Assembly (NCBI GenBank): GCA_002683775.1
Contig: NYTT01000021.1
Location: 1-16,749, forward strand
Source of the DNA: Flavobacteriales bacterium
GTDB taxonomy: Bacteria > Bacteroidota > Bacteroidia > Flavobacteriales > BACL11
DNA length: 16,749 nucleotides
Direction of reading: 5' to 3'
How positions within the stretch are numbered: the stretch's first letter is position 1; each line of letters begins with the position of its first letter. A program made the position numbers and the translations under genes. A model generated the notes under the pieces. The model saw only the letters and a program-made list of their open reading frames with translations. It was not told the DNA's origin and did no database searches. This document shows, one piece after another, positions 1 through 6,070 of the stretch.

Positions 1-818
1 AGAATAGCGGTGCCTCGCTTAAAATAATTCCAGTTAAAGATAATGGCGAATTAGATATGGATTGCTTTTATAATATGATTTCAAATCATACTAAAATTGT
101 TGCTATATCACATATTTCAAATACTCTCGGGACAGTCAATCCAGTTGAAAAAATTATCTCTAAAGCTCATGAATTGGGAGCTAAAGTGCTTATTGATGGA
201 GCACAAGCTACAACTCACCTAAATCTAAATATGATTGATTTAGATGCTGATTATTATGTTTTTTCAGCACATAAAATGTATGGCCCAACTGGTGTTGGAG
301 TATTATATGGAAAAGAAGAAGCCTTGAATTCTTTACCTGTATATCAAGGTGGTGGGGAAATGATAAAAGATGTAAGTTTTAAAAAAACAACTTATGCCCC
401 TTTACCACATAAATTTGAGGCTGGTACTCCAAATATAGCTGGCATAATTGCTTTAAATGAAGCAATTACTTTTGTTTTAAAACTAGGTGTAGAGAATATT
501 TACAACTATGAACGCGAGTTATTAGAATACGCAACAAATGAAATTTTAAAAATTACGGGTGTTGTAATCTATGGTAATTCAAAAAATAAAACTGGAATAA
601 TTTCATTTAATATTAACGGGGTTCATCCTTATGATATAGGTGTAATTATTGATAAATTAGGAGTTGCTATAAGAACAGGTCATCACTGTACTCAACCACT
701 AATGGAAAGATTTAAAATTCCTGGAACTGCTCGAATATCATTTGCTGTTTATAACACAATTGAAGAGATTGATATTTGTATAGAGGCAATAAAAAAAGCT
801 AAATCAATGCTAGTTTAA
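1..818 (+). CDS. sufS: Cysteine desulfurase SufS, 3' part (start lies upstream of the window)
   Basis: Group II (SufS-type) PLP-dependent cysteine desulfurase. It converts L-cysteine to alanine and passes persulfide sulfur to SufE for Fe-S cluster assembly in the cytosol. The reading frame is open from base 3, and the residues before the first Met (NSGASLKIIPVKDNGELD) are typical SufS sequence, so the gene enters from outside. About 272 C-terminal residues are present, against roughly 405 in the family. The PLP lysine is in FSAHKMYGPTG (codon 273-275). The catalytic cysteine is in RTGHHCTQPLM (codon 687-689), the group II pattern. The Asp that contacts the PLP pyridine lies in LIDGAQA. The stop is followed after one base by sufE, so the two are surely co-transcribed. 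sufB, sufC and sufD are expected upstream but cannot be seen. No frameshift or missing residue was found in the visible part. Confidence 0.96.
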   Translation, partial: NSGASLKIIPVKDNGELDMDCFYNMISNHTKIVAISHISNTLGTVNPVEKIISKAHELGAKVLIDGAQATTHLNLNMIDLDADYYVFSAHKMYGPTGVGVLYGKEEALNSLPVYQGGGEMIKDVSFKKTTYAPLPHKFEAGTPNIAGIIALNEAITFVLKLGVENIYNYERELLEYATNEILKITGVVIYGNSKNKTGIISFNINGVHPYDIGVIIDKLGVAIRTGHHCTQPLMERFKIPGTARISFAVYNTIEEIDICIEAIKKAKSMLV

Positions 819-819
819 T

Positions 820-1236
820 ATGAAAAGCATTGATATAATACAAAATGAAATAATTGATGACTTCAATATGTTTGATGATTGGATGCAAAAATATGAATAC
901 CTAATCGAACTTGGGAAAGATCTTCCATTGTTAAATAGTTCATACAAAATTGAAGATAATTTAATTAAAGGATGTCAAAGTCAAGTGTGGCTACATGCAG
1001 AAAAAAAGAATGACACTATTATATTTACAGCTGATAGTGATGCTATTATGACAAAAGGAATAATTGCTCTATTAATCAGAGTGCTTTCACATCACTCCCC
1101 ACAAGAAATTGCAGAATCTGAATTAAATTTTATTACCGAGATAGGACTTACTGATCAGCTATCTCCGACACGTGCAAATGGTTTAGTTTCTATGATTAAA
1201 CAAATGAAAATATATGCAATAGCATTAAATAATTAA
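820..1236 (+). CDS. sufE: Cysteine desulfuration protein SufE
   Basis: SufE accepts the persulfide from SufS and hands it to the SufBCD scaffold. The 138 residues match the usual family length. The acceptor cysteine is Cys52 in the hallmark motif KGCQSQVWL. The ATG follows the sufS stop after a single base (TAATATG), which fixes the start and implies translational coupling. The next gene again starts one base after this stop. The pairing with SufS makes a close relative such as CsdE unlikely. Confidence 0.96.
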   Translation: MKSIDIIQNEIIDDFNMFDDWMQKYEYLIELGKDLPLLNSSYKIEDNLIKGCQSQVWLHAEKKNDTIIFTADSDAIMTKGIIALLIRVLSHHSPQEIAESELNFITEIGLTDQLSPTRANGLVSMIKQMKIYAIALNN

Positions 1237-1237
1237 A

Positions 1238-1561
1238 ATGAAAACTGAAGAAGAATTACAAAAGATAGGAGATGAGGTTATCGAAGTTATTTGTGAAATT
1301 TATGATCCAGAAATACCCGTCAATATTTATGCTCTTGGACTCATTTATGATGTTCAAGTAAGTGAAGATTGTGATGTCAAAATCATTATGACTTTAACTT
1401 CTCCAAATTGTCCTGTTGCAGAATCGCTTCCAGTTGAGATTGAAGAGAAAGTAAAAGTAATTTCAGATGTTAAAAAAGTTACTGTAGAGATTGTTTTTGA
1501 ACCAACTTGGACTAAAGAAATGATGAGTGAAGAAGCGAAACTAGAATTAGGTATGCTTTAA
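1238..1561 (+). CDS. DUF59 / MIP18-family Fe-S assembly factor (SufT-like)
   Basis: A 107-residue protein of the DUF59 (MIP18/SufT) family, whose members act late in Fe-S cluster maturation or delivery. Visible hallmarks are DPEIPVNIYALGLIYDV (from about residue 23) and the LTSPNCP motif carrying Cys58, the conserved reactive or metal-binding cysteine. Its place after sufSE matches the SUF-system DUF59 proteins of Bacteroidota. Its TAA shares one base with the ATG of the next gene (TAATG), so the two are probably translationally coupled. I leave the symbol empty: sufT is used for longer relatives, and equivalence is inferred rather than shown. Confidence 0.92.
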   Translation: MKTEEELQKIGDEVIEVICEIYDPEIPVNIYALGLIYDVQVSEDCDVKIIMTLTSPNCPVAESLPVEIEEKVKVISDVKKVTVEIVFEPTWTKEMMSEEAKLELGML

Positions 1562-2070
1562 TGGTAAAAGAAATCGTTAATAGAGTTGCTCAATCAGAAC
1601 TAATTACAATAGATTTTTCTGATTTTGTACCAGAAAATGAAATTATTGAATTTGACTTAAAGCAATTTCTTTTTAGAGGAACTATTCTTAAAGAAAAAGA
1701 ATTTAGAATAGAATTAAAAAAATTTGATGTAAGTAAGTTTAATAATAAAGAAGTAGCTATTTTCTGTAGTAGTGATTGTATTATCCCAATGTGGGCATAT
1801 ATGCTTGCAACATCAAAAATTAATGACATAGCATCTGAAATTTATTCTGGTTCTAAATCAGAATTTTTACAAAAAAAAACTTTAGCTAATATTCAAAATA
1901 TTGATACAGGTAAATTTATAAATAAAAAAGTAATTGTTAAAGGTTGTGGGCAGATGCAATTTAACGAAGAACTATATATTGCTATTACAAAAAAATTAAG
2001 AAATATTGTAAATAGCCTAATGTTTGGAGAAGCATGCTCCGCTGTACCTGTTTATAAAATTAAAAAATGA
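1561..2070 (+). CDS. DUF2480 family protein, suf-operon associated, function unknown
   Basis: A 169-residue protein recognised as DUF2480, a family I know mainly from Bacteroidota. Support comes from the N-terminal MVKEIVNRVAQSELITIDF and the C-terminal FGEACSAVPVYKIKK. There is no signal peptide or membrane segment, so it is cytosolic. Four cysteines stand out: Cys69 and Cys73 in FCSSDCIIP, Cys129 in KGCGQ, and Cys159 in FGEACSAVP. The last two sit in the motifs I recall as most conserved. The gene overlaps its upstream neighbour by 1 base and its downstream neighbour by 4 bases (ATGA), deep inside the suf operon. A role in Fe-S assembly or as a cluster- or zinc-binding protein is inference from context and cysteines only. 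No catalytic motif is recognisable. Confidence 0.88.
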   Translation: MVKEIVNRVAQSELITIDFSDFVPENEIIEFDLKQFLFRGTILKEKEFRIELKKFDVSKFNNKEVAIFCSSDCIIPMWAYMLATSKINDIASEIYSGSKSEFLQKKTLANIQNIDTGKFINKKVIVKGCGQMQFNEELYIAITKKLRNIVNSLMFGEACSAVPVYKIKK

Positions 2071-2810
2071 ATCAGAAAATCTTAGAAATCAACTCAAATA
2101 TAAAATCTTACAAAGAAGATATTATTAATCATCCTTTATACGAGAATTTAAAAAGTATAAAAGATATTTCTATTTTAATGGAGCATCATGTCTATGCTGT
2201 ATGGGATTTTATGTCATTATTAAAATCATTACAATATAATCTAACTTGCACATCATCTCCTTGGAAGCCAGTTGGCGACAGTAAGGTTAGACGATTGATA
2301 AACAGTATTGTACTAGAAGAAGAAAGTGATGTCGATATGAATGGAATGCCATCTTCTCATTTTGAAATGTATTTAGACGCAATGAAACAATGTAAAGCAA
2401 ATACTAATAATATTGAGAAATTTATTTCACAAGTTTCTTCCAATTACATCCCATCAGTTAATAAGGGAGTTGATGATTTTTTAAATACCACCTTCAAAGT
2501 TATTGATAGCGGTCAATCTCATAAAATTGCTGCAGCTTTCACATTTGGGCGAGAAGATTTAATTCCGGATATGTTTACAGCAATAGTAAAAGAATATAAT
2601 TCTAAAAATAATCTTAGTAAATTTGTATATTACTTAGAAAGACATATAGAATTAGATGGAGGTGAGCATGGACCTCTTGCGTTGCAACTGATATCCGATT
2701 TATGTGGTGATGATAAAATTAAATGGAGAGAAGTCGAGGAAACTGCAATTTATTGTTTAATAGCAAGAAAAAAATTATGGGATATTGTTTTAAGTAAATT
2801 AAAGCGCTAG
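2067..2810 (+). CDS. DUF3050 family protein, predicted heme-oxygenase-like fold
   Basis: A 247-residue, predicted mostly helical cytosolic protein that I recognise as DUF3050, a family placed near the heme-oxygenase/TenA-like fold. Conserved-looking polar residues fall in helical segments: MEHHVYAVWDFM (Glu39, His40, His41), VLEEESD (Glu84-86), SSHFEMY (His98, Glu100), and ERHIELDGGEHGP (Glu191, His193, Asp197, Glu200, His201). This pattern could make a metal site, as in heme-oxygenase-like di-iron oxidases, but the ligand assignment is my inference. It overlaps the DUF2480 stop by four bases (ATGA) and is the last gene of the suf transcription unit. Its stop lies two bases from the stop of convergent rluF. 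Substrate and function are unknown. Confidence 0.85.
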   Translation: MNQKILEINSNIKSYKEDIINHPLYENLKSIKDISILMEHHVYAVWDFMSLLKSLQYNLTCTSSPWKPVGDSKVRRLINSIVLEEESDVDMNGMPSSHFEMYLDAMKQCKANTNNIEKFISQVSSNYIPSVNKGVDDFLNTTFKVIDSGQSHKIAAAFTFGREDLIPDMFTAIVKEYNSKNNLSKFVYYLERHIELDGGEHGPLALQLISDLCGDDKIKWREVEETAIYCLIARKKLWDIVLSKLKR

Positions 2811-2812
2811 AG

Positions 2813-3556
2813 CTATTCACCTTCTTTATATGTTTTATAGGAGTGAACAACTGATTGATTTATTTGATTAAGCTCTTTCGGTGTAAAGTCTCGATAAGAA
2901 CCAACTGGAATATCCAAGATAATATTCATTATACGTACTCGTTTCAATTTAGTAACTTCATAGTCTAGCTGTTCACACATTCTCCTAATTTGTCTATTTA
3001 ATCCTTGTGTTAAAATTATTTTGAATTTCTTTTTGTCAATTTGTTTCACATAGCACTTACGGGTTATTGTATCAAGAATAGGGACACCATTACTCATAGA
3101 TTCAATAAACTCTTTAGTTACTGGCTTGTTAACAGAAACCTCATATTCTTTTTCATGATTGTTTCTAGCTCGAAGAATTTTATTTACAATGTCTCCATCA
3201 TTTGTAAGAAATATTAAGCCTTCAGATGGTTTATCTAATCTTCCTATTGGAAAAATTCTAGTAGGGTAATTAATATAATCAATTATATTATTCTTTTCTC
3301 TTTTTGTATCAGTTGTGCAAACAATTCCAGTTGGTTTATTAAAAGCAAGATAAATCATTTTTTTTCTGATAGATTTCTTTACAATTTTTCCGTTTACAGA
3401 AATATCATCATGATCAGAAACTTTAGTTCCAAGTAGAGGTAGGACTCCATTTACTAAAACTCTTCCTTGCTCAATAAATTTATCAGCCTCTCTTCTTGAG
3501 CAAAAACCAATTTCTGAAAGAAACTTGTTAATTCTTGTTTTATTTCCATTACACAT
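2813..3556 (-). CDS. rluF: 23S rRNA pseudouridine synthase, RluF type
   Basis: RsuA/RluB/RluF-family pseudouridine synthase; RluF isomerises U2604 of 23S rRNA. An N-terminal S4 RNA-binding domain (RINKFLSEIGFCSRREADKF, near residues 8-27) precedes the catalytic domain. The active-site motif GRLDKPSEGLIFLTNDG has the catalytic Asp108, and GLNRQIRRMCE is the conserved C-terminal motif. RluF rather than RluB/RluE is supported by IVNKILRARNNHEKEY and GVPILDTITRKC, which closely resemble E. coli RluF. The length of 247 residues is ordinary. I chose the ATG at 3556: an in-frame TTG at 3568 would add four residues but lies inside the probable -7 promoter box. The gene is convergent with the suf operon, with two bases between stops. 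Confidence 0.92.
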   Translation of the reverse strand: MCNGNKTRINKFLSEIGFCSRREADKFIEQGRVLVNGVLPLLGTKVSDHDDISVNGKIVKKSIRKKMIYLAFNKPTGIVCTTDTKREKNNIIDYINYPTRIFPIGRLDKPSEGLIFLTNDGDIVNKILRARNNHEKEYEVSVNKPVTKEFIESMSNGVPILDTITRKCYVKQIDKKKFKIILTQGLNRQIRRMCEQLDYEVTKLKRVRIMNIILDIPVGSYRDFTPKELNQINQSVVHSYKTYKEGE

Positions 3557-3565
3557 AATTAAAAA

Positions 3566-3573
3566 CAAAAGTA
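3566..3573 (-). promoter_or_regulatory. Probable -7 promoter box of rluF
   Basis: Read on the minus strand this is TACTTTTG, an exact match to the Bacteroidota sigma factor -7 consensus TAnnTTTG. It ends about 10 bases before the rluF ATG, so the transcript would have almost no leader. No convincing -33 TTG is seen at the usual distance, which lowers confidence. It also argues that the upstream TTG codon is not the start. Confidence 0.5.
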
Positions 3574-3643
3574 CATTAAAATATTGTTAACATCTCTCTT
3601 TAAAAATATCCACTTTTAAATAAATTTTGACAATACTGTTTTT

Positions 3644-3651
3644 TAAATTTG
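3644..3651 (+). promoter_or_regulatory. Probable -7 promoter box of the S46 peptidase gene
   Basis: TAAATTTG matches the Bacteroidota -7 consensus TAnnTTTG exactly. A TTG at 3627-3629 could serve as the -33 element, but the 14-base spacer is shorter than the usual 17-23 or so. The box ends 17 bases before the ATG at 3669. The 112-base divergent region 3557-3668 contains this box and the rluF box and nothing else I can support. Confidence 0.5.
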
Positions 3652-3668
3652 TGAAAAAATATCAAACA

Positions 3669-6068
3669 ATGACAAAGAAAATTTCTTCAATTATCCTAAG
3701 TGTAATTTTTTCATTTTCAGCCATAGCTGATGAAGGGATGTGGCTACCTCAACTGCTAAAAGTTATGAACGAGAAAGACATGACCTCAACTGGGTTGAAA
3801 CTTACGGCAGAGGACTTATACAGTGTAAATAATTCATCTCTTAAAGATGCAATTGTATCTCTAGGAGGAGGTTCATGTACAGCAGAAATGATTTCTGCTG
3901 AAGGCTTAATGCTAACAAACCATCATTGTGCATACGGATCAATTCAAGAGCATTCAAGTTTAAGTAATGATTATTTAAAAGACGGTTTTTGGGCTATGAA
4001 TCGAAATGAAGAATTAAATAATGAAGGACTAACTGCATCATTTTTAGTGAGTATTGAGGATATCACAGAACGTATAAACAATGAGTTAAATAATGATATG
4101 TCAGAAAAAGAAAGAAGAGCAAAAATTCAAGAACTATCTAAATTAATCGAAAGTGAAAAAACTGAAGAAAATCATTATGATGCAACAGTAAAATCATTTT
4201 TTGGTGGTAATGATTTCTATGTTTTAACATACGAGACATTTACAGATGTTCGTTTAGTAGGCGCACCACCTTCTTCAATTGGAAAGTTTGGAGGGGATAC
4301 TGATAACTGGATGTGGCCAAGACATACAGGAGACTTTGCTTTGTATAGAATTTATTGTGGTACTGATGGGAAGCCAGCAAGTTTTTCTGTAGAGAATGTC
4401 CCTTACAAACCTAAACATCACTTGCCTATTCAGCTTGATGGAGTTGAAAATGGTGATTATACAATGATTTTTGGTTATCCTGGATCCACAGATAGATACT
4501 TAACGTCTTTTGGGATTGAACAAGCTTTGGATATTAAAAATCCAACTATAGTAAATATTCGAGCTGAAAAATTAGCAATTATGAAAGCAGGAATGGATGC
4601 AAGTAAAAGAACTAAAATTCAATACGCTTCCAAATATGCTAGAACATCAAACTACTGGAAATATTTTATTGGGCAATCGAAAGGATTAAAATCTATGAAA
4701 GTTACTGATAAAAAAATTGCTATTGAAAATGATTTTAGATCCTGGTTAGATAATAATGATTCAGCCGCCACAAAATATGGAGAAGCTTTGGATTTAATAG
4801 AAAGTGCATACAATAGAAATAAAAACATTATAGTAAATAGAACCTTCCTTAATGAAGCTATTTTTCAGGGAGCTGAAATTTTGTATTGGTCGTTTAAAAT
4901 GCATAGAGCAATTTCAAGCTTACCAGAAGAAGAAAAAGAAAGAAGTGTTGCTATAAGAAAAATAAAAAAAGAAGCCATTGATTTCTATAAAGATTACAAT
5001 CCCTCAATAGATCAAGAACTTCTAGCATCAATGCTAGAAATGTATTACTATAATGTTCCAAAATCACAACATTCTAAAATTTTCAGGTTAATTGAAAACC
5101 AACTTTTCGGTTTTAAAAAACTTGATTTTGACTGGTATGCAAAAAATGTATTCAGGAGATCTGTATTCTCTAACAAAGAAAAGTTTTTTACTTTTTTAGA
5201 ACGTCCATCCATATCAATAGTTAATAGAGATCCTGCATACAAAGCTATTGCATCTATTTATGATAAATATATTCAACAAATACTCCCTACTAGAAATAGT
5301 GTTAGAGAAGACTTAAGTAAAGGAAATAGGTTATTTATTGCAGGGTTAAGAGAAATGAACCCTGATAAAAATTATTATCCAAATGCTAATTCAACTATGC
5401 GTGCAACTTATGGAAATGTAGGTGATTATATTCCTGGTGAAGCTATGCATTATGATTATTATACAACTCTTGATGGGGTAATTAAGAAAGAAGATCCTAG
5501 AAATGAAGAGTTTCATGTTCCTGAAAAGTTAAAAGAATTATATGAAATAGGAGATTATGGAAAATATTCAGATAAAGATGGGAATCTAAGAGTAAATTTC
5601 ATTTCAAATAATGATATAACTGGTGGAAATTCAGGCTCTCCCGTAATTAATGCTTGGGGAGAGATTGTTGGAACAGCTTTTGATGGAAACTGGGAGGCAA
5701 TGAGTGGAGATGTCGCATTTGAAAAAGAAATACAAAGAACGATTTCAGTTGATATTCGATACACAATGTTTATTATTGATAAATTTGCTGGTGCTAGTCA
5801 TCTTATAAATGAAATGACATTTGCTCCTAAGCATGCGGAAAAAATGACAGCTGAGGAATTAGCTAACTTAGAGTTAGAGACTGCAATTAAAAACCCAAAC
5901 ACAATAGTTAAGGAATTAGGTATGAAAGAATACTTAGGCACTCCGTTGCCAGTTATGGATATGCACTCATTTGGTTCAGCATTTGACATGGCTGTTGAGC
6001 AATACGGATCATCAAAAGAACAAAGATTTTGGTGGCATGGAAAAGTATATACTACTGAGAAGAGATAA
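3669..6068 (+). CDS. Exported S46 dipeptidyl peptidase, DPP7 type, with C-terminal extension
   Basis: Serine dipeptidyl peptidase of family S46. DPP7 releases dipeptides with hydrophobic P1 residues in the periplasm or at the surface of Bacteroidota. The first 20 residues are a signal peptide, with likely cleavage at FSAIA/DEG. The chymotrypsin-like triad is visible: His86 next to Cys in TNHHCAYG, Asp221 in HTGDFALYR, and Ser655 in TGGNSGSPV. Eighteen residues after the Ser is Gly673 in AFDGNWEAM. This is the position that is Arg in Porphyromonas DPP11 (Asp/Glu-specific) and Gly in DPP7, so a DPP7-like preference is predicted. At 799 residues it is longer than the usual 710-720; the excess is an approximately 83-residue tail after GASHLINEM. 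The start is the ATG at 3669 because it begins the signal peptide. An in-frame upstream TTG at 3627 precedes the -7 box. Confidence 0.93.
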   Translation: MTKKISSIILSVIFSFSAIADEGMWLPQLLKVMNEKDMTSTGLKLTAEDLYSVNNSSLKDAIVSLGGGSCTAEMISAEGLMLTNHHCAYGSIQEHSSLSNDYLKDGFWAMNRNEELNNEGLTASFLVSIEDITERINNELNNDMSEKERRAKIQELSKLIESEKTEENHYDATVKSFFGGNDFYVLTYETFTDVRLVGAPPSSIGKFGGDTDNWMWPRHTGDFALYRIYCGTDGKPASFSVENVPYKPKHHLPIQLDGVENGDYTMIFGYPGSTDRYLTSFGIEQALDIKNPTIVNIRAEKLAIMKAGMDASKRTKIQYASKYARTSNYWKYFIGQSKGLKSMKVTDKKIAIENDFRSWLDNNDSAATKYGEALDLIESAYNRNKNIIVNRTFLNEAIFQGAEILYWSFKMHRAISSLPEEEKERSVAIRKIKKEAIDFYKDYNPSIDQELLASMLEMYYYNVPKSQHSKIFRLIENQLFGFKKLDFDWYAKNVFRRSVFSNKEKFFTFLERPSISIVNRDPAYKAIASIYDKYIQQILPTRNSVREDLSKGNRLFIAGLREMNPDKNYYPNANSTMRATYGNVGDYIPGEAMHYDYYTTLDGVIKKEDPRNEEFHVPEKLKELYEIGDYGKYSDKDGNLRVNFISNNDITGGNSGSPVINAWGEIVGTAFDGNWEAMSGDVAFEKEIQRTISVDIRYTMFIIDKFAGASHLINEMTFAPKHAEKMTAEELANLELETAIKNPNTIVKELGMKEYLGTPLPVMDMHSFGSAFDMAVEQYGSSKEQRFWWHGKVYTTEKR

Positions 6069-6070
6069 AG

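Noticed and set aside
1590..1829. Antisense open frame opposite the DUF2480 gene
   Set aside because: It has no recognisable motif and lies wholly inside a well-supported gene. It is a by-product of AT-rich coding sequence.
3557..3568. Longer rluF beginning at a TTG codon at 3568
   Set aside because: It adds only four residues, lies within the -7 box TACTTTTG, and the ATG at 3556 gives a normal RluF N-terminus.
3627..3668. S46 peptidase starting at TTG 3627
   Set aside because: It would place 14 residues before a good signal peptide and run through the -7 box at 3644-3651. The ATG at 3669 begins the signal peptide directly.
5817..6065. T9SS sorting domain at the end of the S46 peptidase
   Set aside because: The tail lacks the beta-strand pattern and closing GVY-type motifs of type A or B sorting domains. 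Unlike the CotH-domain protein, the peptidase is more likely periplasmic.
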